Assembly (NCBI GenBank): GCA_009377755.1 | Contig: WHTM01000004.1 | Span: 62,001-126,000 of the forward strand | DNA: 64,000 nt | Reading direction: 5' to 3' | From: Hyphomicrobiales bacterium | GTDB lineage: Bacteria > Pseudomonadota > Alphaproteobacteria > Rhizobiales > Xanthobacteraceae | Shown: piece by piece, positions 17,988 to 27,968 of the stretch | How the letters are laid out: the number at the start of each line of letters is the position of its first letter | Numbering within the stretch: position 1 is the first letter of the stretch | The notes under the pieces: model-generated | What the model saw: the letters and a program-made list of their open reading frames with translations, nothing else | Told to the model about the DNA's origin: nothing | Database searches by the model: none | Position numbers and translations under genes: made by a program

Positions 17988-19223
17988 TCACTCCGCCGCC
18001 TCTTGGATGACCTGCGACGGCGGCGAGGTCAGTTCGCCGGAGAAGGCTTTTCGCAGGATGGATTGTTTTAGGTTGGCGATATCGACAACTCTTCGTTCGT
18101 AAAACACTTCGAGCCGATTGGCTTCGGCTGAGATCGCGTCCAGTTTGGACGCTAATTGTATCTGCTCTTCGATACTGGGCAGCTTAACGCAATACTTGAA
18201 AAGGTGGTCTCGATTCACCTTCGGCATACCCGCCCGATCTGAACCGGCAATTGCAAATTCCGTAAAATCTTTGCTCATCAACAAATGAAAAAGGAAATTG
18301 CGATCAAGCTGCGCCGGGTCAGGTGAAAGCGGATAGACGTCGGCGCTACAAAGACCCTCGAAGTCTGGTCTGCATGCCTTCATCAAATACGGTCGGATTT
18401 TGCTATAAAGCACCATAGTCTTGTCGAACAGAAACTTTCCCGACTTCAACCCCTCCTCACGCGCTGTTTTGATGCCTGACAGCTCGCCAGTCTTTGAGGC
18501 CATGTTGCCCGCGCCGAGGTGAGGAAGGTCGATAAACTTGGGCTCGCGCGGATCAACCAGTTTCGAGGAAATGGAACAAACCTCACCCAACAATAATTCT
18601 CTCCCGCCCTCACCACGCTGCATGAAAACCGAATTGAGATAGCTGTCGAACAGCTCGCGAGCGCTCTTGAGATTTTTCTCGGCGTTGGCGGTCGCGGTCG
18701 CCAGTCCCGCAAAGGCGTCGTCCAGAATAGCGACGATGCGTTGTTGTTCGGGGAGCGTGGGAAGTGGAATTTGAAAGTGTTCGACGAATTCCTTTGAAAC
18801 CCGCTTGTGTCCAACGGCGCCGCTCATTGTCTTAATACCGTCGGCACGAAACGAGTCTTGCAAAAGAAAATAGTAGAGGTACTCGTTGCTCAGTTCGTGA
18901 CGCGGCCGAAATACGATGTACTCGCTTGAGCCAAAGCCGATTCCGTTTGTCAGTCCTCTGGCGACGCCCAGCTTTCCATTTTCAAAGCACGGCGTGATCT
19001 TTGCCAGCAACACGTCGCCGTCCGCGAAATAGGTGTAACTGCCGGCGACCTGGCCGAGGCTACGCTCTGCCTTCGGCTCAAGAAATTTCTGATCAATTCC
19101 CAAATCCTCCATCGGGACGAAGGAGACCGAATCGGCATTTTGGAGCTTGCGCTTTGCCTCGTTCTTGGGCGGCTTGATCTCGCAAACTTCGGCGAGCGCC
19201 TTTATCGGCCAAGCAGCCCTCAC
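17988..19223 (-). CDS. hsdS: Type I restriction-modification specificity subunit (HsdS)
   Basis: The 411-residue product should choose the DNA target for the HsdM methyltransferase. Two target-recognition domains are visible, each followed by a helical spacer. The first ends with LPTLPEQQRIVAILDDAFAG near residues 150-170. The second ends with LPSIEEQIQLASKLDAI and NLKQSILRKAFSGELT near the C-terminus. The second half is visibly lower in GC than hsdM, as expected for exchangeable recognition domains. Its ATG overlaps the hsdM stop by four bases (ATGA). The recognition sequence cannot be predicted from the sequence alone. Confidence 0.94.
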   Translation of the reverse strand: MRAAWPIKALAEVCEIKPPKNEAKRKLQNADSVSFVPMEDLGIDQKFLEPKAERSLGQVAGSYTYFADGDVLLAKITPCFENGKLGVARGLTNGIGFGSSEYIVFRPRHELSNEYLYYFLLQDSFRADGIKTMSGAVGHKRVSKEFVEHFQIPLPTLPEQQRIVAILDDAFAGLATATANAEKNLKSARELFDSYLNSVFMQRGEGGRELLLGEVCSISSKLVDPREPKFIDLPHLGAGNMASKTGELSGIKTAREEGLKSGKFLFDKTMVLYSKIRPYLMKACRPDFEGLCSADVYPLSPDPAQLDRNFLFHLLMSKDFTEFAIAGSDRAGMPKVNRDHLFKYCVKLPSIEEQIQLASKLDAISAEANRLEVFYERRVVDIANLKQSILRKAFSGELTSPPSQVIQEAAE

Positions 19224-20677
19224 AGCATCCTCCCGATGCCCGCGAGGATTTCCGCACTCTCCGCATCCAGCGCCGCCATCTCGGCGATGATGTCCTTGGG
19301 ATCGCGTAGCGCCGCCTCATCGGCCTTGTTCGGGTTCTTCACCGAAAGGTCCCAGGTCGTCTTGTCGATGCTCTTCGCATCGACCGTCCACGAATTCTCG
19401 CTGTCCTTGAATTTCGCCTGCAGCGCGACGAAGTCCTTCAGGTCGCCGTCGTTGAGCGGATTGGTCTTGCCGAGGTTGCGGCCGGGGTCGAGCTTGTAGA
19501 ACCAGATTTTCCGCGTCGGCGCGCCTTTTTCGAAGAACAGCACCACGGTCTTGACGCCGGCGCCCTGGAACGTGCCGCCCGGCATGTCCAGCACCGTGTG
19601 CAAATTGCAGTTCTCCAGAAGCTCCTTGCGCAGCGCCACCGAGGCGTTGTCGGTATTGGAGAGAAACGTGTTCTTGATGACGACGCCGGCGCGGCCGCCG
19701 GCCTTCAGCGACTTGATGAAATGCTGGAGGAATAGAAACGCGGTCTCGCCGGTCTTGATCGTGAAATTCTGCTGCACCTCCGGGCGCTCCTTGCCGCCGA
19801 ACGGCGGATTGGCCAGCGCGATGTCGAAGCGGTCCTTCTCCTGGATGTCGCTGGTGTTCTCGGTGAGCGTGTTCACGTGGACGATGTTCGGCGCCTCGAT
19901 GCCGTGCAGGATCATGTTCATGATGCCGATGACATAGGCCAGGCTCTTCTTCTCCTTGCCGTAGAACGTTCGCTCCTGGAGCGTCTTCATGTCCCTGGTC
20001 GAGAGCGCGGCGCGATCGCGCGTCAGGTACTCGAAGGACTCGCACAGAAAGCCCGCCGAGCCGCAAGCGCCGTCGTAGATGCGCTCGCCGATCTGCGGCT
20101 TCACCACCTGGATCATGGCGCGGATCAGCGGACGCGGCGTGTAGTATTCGCCGCCGTTGCGTCCGGCGTTGCCCATGCGCCTGATCTTGTCCTCGTAGAG
20201 TTGCGACAGTTCGTGGCGCTCCTGCTGCGAGCGGAAGCTGAGTCCGTCCACCAGTTCGAGCGCGTCGCGCAGCGAATAGCCTGAGCGGAACTTGTTTTCG
20301 ATCTCGCTGAAGATTTCACCGATCTTGTATTCGATGGTGTTCGCGCTTTCGGCGCGGGTGCGAAAGCCCTTCAGATAAGGGAACAGCTCGTCATCGACGT
20401 ATTCGATCAGGTCGGGGCCGCTCTTGGCCTTGTCGTGATCGAACAAGCCGTCGCGCTTCTTCGGCGCGGCCCAGGCCGACCAGCGGTGCGCCTTGTCGAT
20501 GATGTACTGGTATCTCTTGCCCTGAAGCTCGGCCTTCTGTTCGTTGGCCTGCTCCAGGTCGTCGAGGTATTTGAGAAACAGAATCCACGAGGTCTGTTCG
20601 GTGTAGTCCAGCTCCGTGGTGCAGCCGGCCTCTTTCCAGAGAACGTCATCGATATTCTTGAAGGTCTGCTCGAACAT
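19220..20677 (-). CDS. hsdM: Type I restriction-modification DNA methyltransferase subunit (HsdM)
   Basis: The 485-residue product is an N6-adenine methyltransferase. The N-terminal HsdM_N helical domain runs to about residue 160. The SAM-binding motif DGACGSAGF is at 202-210 and the catalytic NPPF at 290-293. The tail (DPKDIIAEMAALDAESAEILAGI) is the coiled-coil that contacts HsdS. It is the first gene of the restriction operon and appears intact. With HsdS it can still form a methyltransferase even though hsdR is broken. Confidence 0.96.
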   Translation of the reverse strand: MFEQTFKNIDDVLWKEAGCTTELDYTEQTSWILFLKYLDDLEQANEQKAELQGKRYQYIIDKAHRWSAWAAPKKRDGLFDHDKAKSGPDLIEYVDDELFPYLKGFRTRAESANTIEYKIGEIFSEIENKFRSGYSLRDALELVDGLSFRSQQERHELSQLYEDKIRRMGNAGRNGGEYYTPRPLIRAMIQVVKPQIGERIYDGACGSAGFLCESFEYLTRDRAALSTRDMKTLQERTFYGKEKKSLAYVIGIMNMILHGIEAPNIVHVNTLTENTSDIQEKDRFDIALANPPFGGKERPEVQQNFTIKTGETAFLFLQHFIKSLKAGGRAGVVIKNTFLSNTDNASVALRKELLENCNLHTVLDMPGGTFQGAGVKTVVLFFEKGAPTRKIWFYKLDPGRNLGKTNPLNDGDLKDFVALQAKFKDSENSWTVDAKSIDKTTWDLSVKNPNKADEAALRDPKDIIAEMAALDAESAEILAGIGRML

Positions 20678-20740
20678 ACCCCACCACTCCCCGCGACCGA
20701 GGTTATCGGCCAGCCCCTACCCTATCAAGGCTAGGGTCCC

Positions 20741-20838
20741 TTGCACCCTCCCCCATTCCCCCTATAGTCCGCGCCGTTTTGGTGATTGCTTGCACCCTCC
20801 CCCATTCCCCCTATAGTCCGCGCCGTTTTGGTGATTGC
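20741..20838 (+). promoter_or_regulatory. Tandem duplication of a sigma-70-like promoter unit upstream of argG
   Basis: A 49-bp unit occurs twice without change, at 20741-20789 and 20790-20838. Each copy carries TTGCAC, then 16 bases, then TATAGT (20741-20746 with 20763-20768, and 20790-20795 with 20812-20817), which fits a housekeeping -35/-10 pair pointing at argG. The second copy ends about 140 bases before the argG start, with a palindrome in between. Confidence 0.6.
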
Positions 20839-20854
20839 GCTGCCCTTTCCGTTC

Positions 20855-20955
20855 GTCATTCCGGGGCCGGCCGAAGGTCGGAGCCCGGAATCCATACTAC
20901 CGGTCTGTGGTTATGGATTCCGGGCTCGCCGCTTCGCGGCGCCCCGGAATGACGA
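20855..20955. repeat. Palindromic repeat in the argG leader
   Basis: The arms cgtcattccggggc and gccccggaatgacg enclose inner arms (gcccggaatccata / tatggattccgggc). If transcription starts at the duplicated promoter, this forms a long hairpin in the 5' leader of argG. Confidence 0.85.
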
Positions 20956-20979
20956 GGCTGTGCACTTCGGAGTTCCACC

Positions 20980-22212
20980 ATGCCCCAGCGCGACGTCAAA
21001 AAGGTCGTTCTCGCCTATTCCGGCGGGCTCGACACCTCGATCATCCTCAAGTGGCTGCAAACCACCTACGGCTGCGAGGTCGTCACCTTCACGGCCGATC
21101 TCGGCCAGGGCGAAGAGCTGGAACCCGCGCGGAAAAAGGCGCTGCTGCTCGGCATCAAGCCGAAGAACATCTTCATCGAGGACCTGCGCGAGGAGTTCGT
21201 GCGCGACTACGTGTTCCCGATGCTGCGCGCCAACGCGGTCTACGAGGGCCAGTACCTGCTCGGCACCTCGATCGCGCGGCCGCTGATCGCCAAGACGCAG
21301 ATCGAGATCGCCGAGAAGGTCGGCGCCGACGCGGTGGCGCACGGCGCGACCGGCAAGGGCAACGACCAGGTGCGGTTCGAGATCGCCTACTACGCGCTCA
21401 AGCCGGACGTGACGGTGATCGCGCCGTGGCGCGAATGGGACCTGACCTCGCGCGCCGCGCTGATCGCGTTCGCCGAGGCGCACCAGATCCCGATTGCGAA
21501 AGACAAGCGCGGCGAGGCGCCGTTCTCGATCGACGCGAATCTGCTGCACACGTCGTCCGAGGGGAAGGTTCTGGAGAATCCCGCCGACGACGTGCCGGAC
21601 TATGTGTACTCCCGCACCGACGACCCGCAACATGCGCCCGACCAACCGCAGACCATCGCGATCGATTTCGCGCGCGGCGACGCGGTCGCGGTCGACGGCA
21701 AGGCGATGTCGCCGGCGGTGCTGTTGGCGAATCTCAATGATGTCGGCCGACGTCACGGAATTGGCCGTTTGGACCTGGTGGAAAATCGCTTCGTCGGCAT
21801 GAAAAGTCGCGGAATGTACGAGACCCCAGGCGGGACCATCCTGTTGTCCGCGCACCGGGGGATCGAGTCGATCACGCTCGACCGCGGCGCCGCGCACCTC
21901 AAGGACGAGCTGATGCCGCGGTATAGCGAATTGATCTACAACGGCTTTTGGTTCACGCCCGAGCGCGAGATGCTGCAGGCGGCGATCGACCTGTCACAGC
22001 AGTACGTGACCGGGCGGGTGCGGCTGAAGCTGTACAAGGGCAGCGTCTGGGTGGTCGGGCGGGAGAGCGAGTTTTCCCTGTACGACCAGGAGCTTGTCAC
22101 CTTCGAGGAGGGCGCGGTGGCGTACGACCACCGCGACGCCGAGGGGTTTATCAAGCTCACCGCGCTACGCCTGCGCACGCTCGCGCAGCGGCGGAAAAAG
22201 CTGAAGCTGTAG
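20980..22212 (+). CDS. argG: Argininosuccinate synthase
   Basis: ArgG condenses citrulline and aspartate with ATP to argininosuccinate, the penultimate step of arginine synthesis. The 410-residue product has the N-type PP-loop [14 protein letters not shown] near residues 9-22, then [11 protein letters not shown], the substrate-binding [13 protein letters not shown] near 124-136 and APWREWDL. Length equals that of type 1 ArgG. The gene stands alone on the plus strand behind a duplicated promoter-like unit and is followed by a hairpin repeat. Its product supplies arginine, which the decarboxylase at the right end of the window could consume. Confidence 0.98.
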   Translation: MPQRDVKKVVLAYSGGLDTSIILKWLQTTYGCEVVTFTADLGQGEELEPARKKALLLGIKPKNIFIEDLREEFVRDYVFPMLRANAVYEGQYLLGTSIARPLIAKTQIEIAEKVGADAVAHGATGKGNDQVRFEIAYYALKPDVTVIAPWREWDLTSRAALIAFAEAHQIPIAKDKRGEAPFSIDANLLHTSSEGKVLENPADDVPDYVYSRTDDPQHAPDQPQTIAIDFARGDAVAVDGKAMSPAVLLANLNDVGRRHGIGRLDLVENRFVGMKSRGMYETPGGTILLSAHRGIESITLDRGAAHLKDELMPRYSELIYNGFWFTPEREMLQAAIDLSQQYVTGRVRLKLYKGSVWVVGRESEFSLYDQELVTFEEGAVAYDHRDAEGFIKLTALRLRTLAQRRKKLKL

Positions 22213-22268
22213 TGCATGGTCCGCAAAAGTGGGTACCGGTTTTGCGAAAAGACCATGCACAAACAATA
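22213..22268. repeat. Hairpin repeat after argG (possible bidirectional terminator)
   Basis: The sequence gcatggtccgcaaaag and its complement (cgaaaagaccatgc) enclose the palindrome accggt. It lies between the convergent argG and OmpA-family genes. Related elements with the same gcatgatc...aaaagatcatgc ends are at 55511-55585 and, less complete, at 43650-43720. Confidence 0.75.
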
Positions 22269-22278
22269 AGATAACCGC

Positions 22279-23817
22279 TTACCCGCCACTGGGCGAGCTC
22301 TGCGGCCCGCCTTTACCGGCCAGCAGCGGGGTGACGCGCCGCACCGTGACCCGCCGGTTGCGCCGCTCCGCCGCCTCGGACGGAACCTTCAGCTCTTCCT
22401 CGCCATAGCCTTGAGTCGTCAGGTTTTCCGGCGGAACCCCGAATTGCTCGGTGAGCACGATCGCTACCGACTCGGCGCGCCGGTCGGACAGCGACAGGTT
22501 GTCGACCGGGTCGCCGACCGCGTCGGTGTGGCCCTCGATGAGGAACACCTCGTTCGGGTTCTGCTTGATAGCCTTTTGAATCGCCTGGGCAATCGGCTCC
22601 AGCCGCGCGGCCTGATCCGGGGTCACCTCCCACGAGCCGGTTTGGAAGGTGATCGTATCGATGTCGATCCGCGGCATACGGTCGCGCAGGCCGGCGCTGT
22701 AGCGGATCTCATCGAGCGCATAGGCGCGCTCGATATTTTCCACCGGCGGCGCGGTCAGCGTTTCGTAGAGCAGCGCCGGGGGAGCGGACTCCGCGTCGAC
22801 GATGTAGCGCTCGCGCGGAATCCGGATCACCGGCGGCGGCAACCGGACGAAGAAGCCCGGCGCCATCCCGGGGCGCCGCCGGTTGTCGATGATCACCACT
22901 TCGCGGCCGTTGGGGTCGCGACGGATGCGGCGGATCAGGCGGCCGTTGCGGTCAACTACGGTGATGATGCGAACGCCTCCGGGGCGGTCGATATGGGTGA
23001 ACGTCTCGTTGCCGCGCTGCTCGACACGCGCCCCCTGTCCGCCGAAGCGGCGGAACCGGTCGACTTCATTGTGATGAACAATGGTGCGCCCGCCCTCGCG
23101 GATGATCGTGCGCCCCGGCTCGCGGATGACGGTGCGGTTTCCCTCCTGGGTTTCGCGACGCTGACTGCGCAAGTCCTCCAGCCGACGGGCGCGCTGCGCA
23201 TCCTCGCGCCGGTCCTCACGGGCATCCTGCCGGCGATCCTCACGACGCTCGCGCACGTCTTCGCGTCGCTCCTGTTGCGGCTCGCGTGCGTCTTCGCGGC
23301 GTTCCTGGCGCTGCTGCTGTTGCGGCTCGCGCGCGTCTTCGCGGCGTTCCTGGCGTCGCTCCTGCGCGGCAGGCCGCTGCTGCTGGTCGCGGCGCTCTTG
23401 CGCGGCGGGGCGCGGCGGCTGCACCGCCGGACGTTGCGGCTGGGCCGCCGGTCGCTGCGGCTGCACGGCGGGCTGCTGGGGCTGCGCGGCAGGGCGCGGC
23501 GGCTGCGCGGCCGGACGTTGCGGCTGGCCCTGCTGCCTCTGCTCCTGCCGTTGCTGCTTCTTCTGCTCCTGCCGTTGCTGCCGCTCCTGCGCCTCCGGAC
23601 GCTGCGGCTGGCCCTGCTGCCTCTGCTCCTGCCGTTGCTGCTTCTTCTGCTCCTGCCGTTCCTGCTTCTTCTGCTCTTGCCGTTGCTGCCGCTCCTGCGC
23701 CTCCGGGCGCTGCGCAATCTGAAAAGACCACTGCTCCGGGGTTGCAGCGCGGACCGGAAGCAATAGCGGCAACATCGCAACCATCGTTCCAGCGAGAATA
23801 AACTGACCTCTCATCAT
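22279..23817 (-). CDS. OmpA-family protein with a long Q/R/E-rich low-complexity region
   Basis: The product has about 512 residues. A signal peptide (to about PVRAA, residue 24) is followed by some 190 residues made almost entirely of Q, R, E, P, A and D in repeats such as QRPEAQERQQRQEQKK and QERREDAREP. A basic middle domain with RTVIREPGRTIIREG repeats follows. The C-terminal OmpA-like peptidoglycan-binding domain (LIEGHTDAVGDPVDNLSLSDRRAE...TTQGYGEEELKVP) occupies the last 110 residues. It is likely anchored in the periplasm to peptidoglycan. GTG 23820, ATG 23817 or ATG 23814 may start it. The repeat region could be prone to slippage and assembly error. Confidence 0.85.
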   Translation of the reverse strand: MMRGQFILAGTMVAMLPLLLPVRAATPEQWSFQIAQRPEAQERQQRQEQKKQERQEQKKQQRQEQRQQGQPQRPEAQERQQRQEQKKQQRQEQRQQGQPQRPAAQPPRPAAQPQQPAVQPQRPAAQPQRPAVQPPRPAAQERRDQQQRPAAQERRQERREDAREPQQQQRQERREDAREPQQERREDVRERREDRRQDAREDRREDAQRARRLEDLRSQRRETQEGNRTVIREPGRTIIREGGRTIVHHNEVDRFRRFGGQGARVEQRGNETFTHIDRPGGVRIITVVDRNGRLIRRIRRDPNGREVVIIDNRRRPGMAPGFFVRLPPPVIRIPRERYIVDAESAPPALLYETLTAPPVENIERAYALDEIRYSAGLRDRMPRIDIDTITFQTGSWEVTPDQAARLEPIAQAIQKAIKQNPNEVFLIEGHTDAVGDPVDNLSLSDRRAESVAIVLTEQFGVPPENLTTQGYGEEELKVPSEAAERRNRRVTVRRVTPLLAGKGGPQSSPSGG

Positions 23818-23974
23818 CACCTCACATCAGATTTCGGGATGGCAAAACGTGACATAGCACCGGACCAGATCATCGCGGCTTTTGCGTGATCGCCGCCGAT
23901 CACGCACACGCCCGCGAAGCAAGGCCTCGGCGGCTCAATTGTTCCGGAGGACGGGGAAAATGAACAAGCGGTCA

Positions 23975-24361
23975 TCAACCGGCGTGGCAGACCGCCTCGA
24001 TGTTGTGCCCGTCTGGGTCGAGCACGAAGGCGCCGTAGTAATTCGGATGGTAATGCGGCCGCAGCCCCGGCGCACCATTGTCCTTGCCGCCGACTGCCAA
24101 GGCTGCGCGGTGAAAGGCGTCGACGCTCGCCCGGTCGCCGGCCACAATGGCGACGTGGAGCGGATAGGCAAGCCCACCCTCGCCGCCGATCCAGAAATCC
24201 GGCTTTCCGCTCGCCCCAAAACCGGCGGCTGGACTGCCACTTTCCGTCTGGTCCGCCGTCACCTTCATGATCAGCGAATACCCGAGCGGCGCCAGCGCCT
24301 GCTCGTAGAAAGCCTTGGCGCGCGTATAATCGGAGACCGGAAAGCCGACATGATCGATCAT
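23975..24361 (-). CDS. VOC-family protein (glyoxalase/bleomycin-resistance fold)
   Basis: The 128-residue product has the paired beta-alpha-beta-beta-beta units of the vicinal oxygen chelate family. MIDHVGFPVSDYTRAKAFYE opens the first and YYGAFVLDPDGHNIEAVCH closes the second, with the usual metal-site H and E. Such proteins include lyases, dioxygenases and antibiotic-binding proteins, and the specific reaction is unknown. ATG 24361 is chosen because the family begins at MIDHVG. Confidence 0.88.
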   Translation of the reverse strand: MIDHVGFPVSDYTRAKAFYEQALAPLGYSLIMKVTADQTESGSPAAGFGASGKPDFWIGGEGGLAYPLHVAIVAGDRASVDAFHRAALAVGGKDNGAPGLRPHYHPNYYGAFVLDPDGHNIEAVCHAG

Positions 24362-24439
24362 CAGTTCCTCCGCTTCGAAGCGCGGCAAGCCTCCACCAGC
24401 TAGCGTCGCCTCACTATCGACGTCGGCACGGCTTCACGT

Positions 24440-24688
24440 TCACCGCCGCCAGTCGGGCGGCGCGCCATGACGTTCGATCGTCTCGACGATCTCGCGATGC
24501 CGGCGATCCTCCCGCTTCATCGCGACGGCAATGATCGCATGTGCCGATGGCACCAGGAACAGAACCGGCAAGATCAGGCCGAAAACGAAACAAGGAACGA
24601 TCAATATGAGATTGAGAATAGCCGAGAGCGGCTGTCCGTTCAGCAGGAGGCCGAGCGGCGGAACGAAGACGGCGAGGATGTAGATCAT
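24440..24688 (-). CDS. Small two-helix membrane protein (YqaE/Pmp3-like)
   Basis: The 82-residue product has two hydrophobic helices, MIYILAVFVPPLGLLLNG and a longer stretch ending near FLVPSAHAI, followed by a charged tail with KREDRRHREI. The first helix resembles YqaE/Pmp3 proteins, though the tail is longer. An ATG at 24721 would add eleven residues. The gene lies 89 bases downstream of sdhB on the same strand. Confidence 0.65.
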   Translation of the reverse strand: MIYILAVFVPPLGLLLNGQPLSAILNLILIVPCFVFGLILPVLFLVPSAHAIIAVAMKREDRRHREIVETIERHGAPPDWRR

Positions 24689-24777
24689 GGCGGACACACC
24701 GGCGCCTGTTTGCACCACCATTATGTAGGCGTGCCGCTTTGGGAAAGGAAGATCGGCCGAACCCGGCCGGCTTGGGC

Positions 24778-25560
24778 CTATACCTGCCGGTCCACCATCA
24801 TTTTCTTGATCTCGGCGATCGCCTTCGCCGGATTGAGGCCCTTCGGGCACGCGTTGGCGCAATTCATGATGGTGTGGCAACGGTAGAGACGGAACGGGTC
24901 CTCGAGCTGGTCGAGCCGCTCGCCGGTCGCCTCGTCGCGGGAATCCTTGAGCCAGCGGTTCGCCTGCAGCAGCGCCGCCGGACCGAGATAGCGCTCGGAA
25001 TTCCACCAGTAGCTTGGGCAGGCTGTGGTGCAGCAGGCGCACAGAATGCACTCGTAGAGCCCGTCGAGCTTGCCGCGATCTTCGTGGCTCTGCCGCCACT
25101 CTTTCTGCGGCTCCGGGCTTACCGTCTGCAGCCACGGCTCGATGGTGGCGTGCTGCGCGTAGAAGTTGGTGAGGTCGGGCACCAGATCCTTCACCACTGC
25201 CATGTGCGGCAGCGGGTAGATGCGGATCGCGCCCTTGATCTCGTCCATCGCCTTGGTGCAGGCGAGCGTGTTGCCGCCGTCGATATTCATCGAGCAGGAG
25301 CCGCAGATGCCCTCGCGGCAGGAGCGGCGGAACGTCAGCGTCGGATCGATCGTGTTCTTGATCCAGATCAGCGCGTCGAGCACCATCGGCCCGCAATCGC
25401 CGCGGTCGACCTGGTAGATGTCGATCCGCGGGTTGTTCCCGTCATCCGGATTCCAGCGATAGACGCGCACTTCCGTGAGCGCACCGTGCAACTTCGCCGG
25501 CGTCGGCCAGGTGGTGCCGGCGGCGATCTTGGAATTCTTCGGAAGCGTGAATTGGGCCAT
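24778..25560 (-). CDS. sdhB: Succinate dehydrogenase iron-sulfur subunit
   Basis: SdhB passes electrons from FAD in SdhA to quinone in complex II on the inner membrane. All three clusters can be seen in the 260-residue product: the [2Fe-2S] motif CREGICGSC with its later cysteine, the [4Fe-4S] motif [12 protein letters not shown] and the [3Fe-4S] motif [11 protein letters not shown]. It is the last gene of sdhCDAB, separated from sdhA by a palindromic repeat of about 150 bases, unlike the tight spacing of the other three genes. Confidence 0.98.
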   Translation of the reverse strand: MAQFTLPKNSKIAAGTTWPTPAKLHGALTEVRVYRWNPDDGNNPRIDIYQVDRGDCGPMVLDALIWIKNTIDPTLTFRRSCREGICGSCSMNIDGGNTLACTKAMDEIKGAIRIYPLPHMAVVKDLVPDLTNFYAQHATIEPWLQTVSPEPQKEWRQSHEDRGKLDGLYECILCACCTTACPSYWWNSERYLGPAALLQANRWLKDSRDEATGERLDQLEDPFRLYRCHTIMNCANACPKGLNPAKAIAEIKKMMVDRQV

Positions 25561-25574
25561 GTGCCTCTCTCCGC

Positions 25575-25725
25575 GTCATGCTCGGCACGTACCTTAAGCT
25601 TATGCAAGCTACGTAAACTTGCTTACGATGCCGGGCATCTACGTTTTCGCAACAAGCAAGTCGTCGATGGCCGGGACAACCCTCGCGATCGTTTGAAACG
25701 ATCGCTCGCCCGGCCATGACGATAG
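25575..25725. repeat. Palindromic repeat between sdhA and sdhB
   Basis: The outer arms are cgtcatgctcggcac / the matching right end ggccatgacg, with inner gatgccgggcatc, a short aagcttatgcaagc hairpin and a cgatcgtttgaaacgatcg hairpin. It occupies the whole gap inside the sdh operon. Confidence 0.85.
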
Positions 25726-25729
25726 CAAA

Positions 25730-27562
25730 CTAATACACCCGAGCCTTCGGTTCGATGTAGCTGACCTCGTTGGTCAGCGTATAGGTGTGCACCGGACGAT
25801 AGTTGATCGCGACATTGCCTGTGGCGTAGTCGAGCCACGACAGCGTGTGCTTCATCCAGTTCTGGTCGTCGCGCTCGGGATAATCTTCGCGCGCATGCGC
25901 GCCGCGGCTTTCGGTACGATTGAGCGCGGAGTCCATGGAAACAACGGATTGCGCGATGAGATTGTCGTACTCGAGCGTCTCGACCAGATCGGAGTTCCAG
26001 ATCAGCGAGCGGTCGGAGACGCGAATATCGGAGATGCCGGCATAGACTTCGTGGATGAGCTTGTGGCCCTCTTCGAGAATCTCGCCGGTGCGGAATACCG
26101 CGCAATTGCTCTGCATCACCTTCTGCATCCGCGTGCGCAATTCGGCGGTGGGCGTGCCGCCGCTGGCGTTGCGGAACTTGTCGAGGCGCGAGAGCGCAAG
26201 ATCGGCGGAATCCTTCGGCAGATCGGAGTGCTTGTCGTTCGGCGTCAGAATCTCGGTGCAGCGCAGCGCCGCAGCACGGCCGAACACCACGAGATCGATC
26301 AGCGAGTTCGAGCCGAGACGGTTGGCGCCGTGCACGGAGACGCAGGCGGCCTCGCCGAGCGCCATCAGGCCGGGAATCACGCTATCGGGATCGCCGTTCT
26401 TCTTGGTCAGCGCCTCGCCGTGATAGTTCGTGGCGATGCCGCCCATATTGTAATGCACGGTTGGAAGTACCGGAATCGGTTCTTTGGTCACGTCGACCCC
26501 GGCGAAGATGCGAGACGATTCGGAGATGCCCGGCAGCCGCTCGTGCAGCACCGCCGGATCGAGATGATCGAGGTGCAGATAGATGTGGTCCTTGCTCTTG
26601 CCGACGCCACGGCCCTCGCGAATTTCGATGGTGATCGAGCGAGAGACCACATCGCGCGAGGCGAGGTCCTTGGCGGACGGCGCATAGCGCTCCATGAAGC
26701 GTTCGCCCTCGGAGTTGACCAGATAGCCGCCCTCGCCCCGTGCGCCCTCGGTGATCAGGCAGCCGGCACCGTAGATGCCGGTCGGATGGAACTGGATAAA
26801 TTCCATGTCTTGCAGCGGCAAGCCGGCGCGCAGCACCATGGCGTTGCCGTCGCCGGTCTGGGTGTGGGCGCCGGTGCACGACAGGTAGATGCGCCCGTAG
26901 CCGCCGGTCGCCAGAATGGTCATGTGCGCGCTGAAGCGGTGGATCGTGCCGTCGTCGAGGTTGAGCGCGACCACGCCGCGGCAGCGGCCCTCCTCGTCCA
27001 TGATCAGGTCGATGGCAAAATATTCGATGAAGAACTGCGCCGAATGCCGCAGCGCTTGGCCGTACATCGTGTGCAGCATGGCATGGCCGGTGCGGTCGGC
27101 GGCGGCGCAGGTACGCTGCGCGGTGCCCTTTCCGTAATGCGTGGTCATGCCGCCAAACGGGCGCTGGTAGATCTTGCCGTCCTCCTCGCGGCGCGAGAAC
27201 GGTAGGCCCCAGTGCTCGAGCTCATAGACCGCGGCCGGCGCCTCACGGCAGAGATATTCGATCGCGTCCTGATCGCCGAGCCAGTCCGATCCCTTGACGG
27301 TGTCGTACATGTGCCAGCGCCAATCGTCCTCGCCCATGTTGCCGAGCGCCGCCGCGATGCCGCCCTGCGCCGCCACCGTGTGCGAGCGCGTCGGAAAGAC
27401 CTTCGTGATACAGGCGGTCTTCAATCCGGCCTCGCTGCAGCCGACCACGGCGCGCAAGCCCGAGCCGCCGGCGCCGACGACGACGACGTCATAGAGATGG
27501 TCCTCGATCGGGTAGGCTCGGCCGTTCACGGCCGGCCCGCCACCGTTCGATGATCCCGCCAT
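25730..27562 (-). CDS. sdhA: Succinate dehydrogenase flavoprotein subunit
   Basis: SdhA oxidises succinate to fumarate with covalently bound FAD. The 610-residue product has the FAD-binding [12 protein letters not shown] near residues 28-39 and the flavinylation histidine in [12 protein letters not shown]. It also has the substrate-site HPTG and the R-containing [16 protein letters not shown]. It starts one base after the sdhD stop codon and ends in TAG. Complex II assembly with SdhB, C and D is expected. Confidence 0.98.
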   Translation of the reverse strand: MAGSSNGGGPAVNGRAYPIEDHLYDVVVVGAGGSGLRAVVGCSEAGLKTACITKVFPTRSHTVAAQGGIAAALGNMGEDDWRWHMYDTVKGSDWLGDQDAIEYLCREAPAAVYELEHWGLPFSRREEDGKIYQRPFGGMTTHYGKGTAQRTCAAADRTGHAMLHTMYGQALRHSAQFFIEYFAIDLIMDEEGRCRGVVALNLDDGTIHRFSAHMTILATGGYGRIYLSCTGAHTQTGDGNAMVLRAGLPLQDMEFIQFHPTGIYGAGCLITEGARGEGGYLVNSEGERFMERYAPSAKDLASRDVVSRSITIEIREGRGVGKSKDHIYLHLDHLDPAVLHERLPGISESSRIFAGVDVTKEPIPVLPTVHYNMGGIATNYHGEALTKKNGDPDSVIPGLMALGEAACVSVHGANRLGSNSLIDLVVFGRAAALRCTEILTPNDKHSDLPKDSADLALSRLDKFRNASGGTPTAELRTRMQKVMQSNCAVFRTGEILEEGHKLIHEVYAGISDIRVSDRSLIWNSDLVETLEYDNLIAQSVVSMDSALNRTESRGAHAREDYPERDDQNWMKHTLSWLDYATGNVAINYRPVHTYTLTNEVSYIEPKARVY

Positions 27563-27563
27563 A

Positions 27564-27968
27564 TCAGACTCCGAAAGACAGCTTCAGGATGGCATAGCCG
27601 CAACCAAAGGCCACGGCGGCCGTGAAAAACGTGTTGGCGATGAGCAGCACCAGCTTCGGCAGGTCCTGATGCACATAGTCTTCGATGATGACCTGCATGC
27701 CGAGCCGCATGTGATACGTGACCGAGGCGACGAACAGCAGCAAGATAATGGCGACCACCGGCGAGCCGATGATCTGCACGGCGGCCGCATGATTGCGGCC
27801 CATGAGCAACACCACGATCAGTACGAAGGCGATCACCAGCGGAACGTTGGCGACGGCGGTGAGCCGCTGCCGCCAGAAATGATCGGTGCCGGAGCGGGCG
27901 GAGCCGAGGCCGCGCACCTGCCTGAGCGCCGTGCGATACCGTGGAGGCAAGCCGCCGGCGGTTGTCAT
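27564..27968 (-). CDS. sdhD: Succinate dehydrogenase membrane anchor subunit D
   Basis: The 134-residue product has three hydrophobic helices (about residues 38-58, 67-88 and 108-130). The segment [20 protein letters not shown] contains the haem-ligand-type histidine and the quinone-site DY. With SdhC it anchors complex II and holds haem b. The ATG overlaps the sdhC stop (ATGA), so coupled translation is likely. Confidence 0.95.
   Translation of the reverse strand: MTTAGGLPPRYRTALRQVRGLGSARSGTDHFWRQRLTAVANVPLVIAFVLIVVLLMGRNHAAAVQIIGSPVVAIILLLFVASVTYHMRLGMQVIIEDYVHQDLPKLVLLIANTFFTAAVAFGCGYAILKLSFGV

Noticed and set aside
22411-23766. Long leucine-rich open frame on the plus strand opposite the OmpA gene
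   Set aside because: It is the complement of the Q/R-rich repeat region. Its apparent membrane character comes from reading CAG/CGC-type repeats backwards. It has no family features, while the minus strand has an OmpA domain.
24690-25396. Long minus-strand frame overlapping sdhB in another phase
   Set aside because: Only the last 82 codons (24440-24688) look like a membrane protein. The rest is the shifted frame of sdhB.
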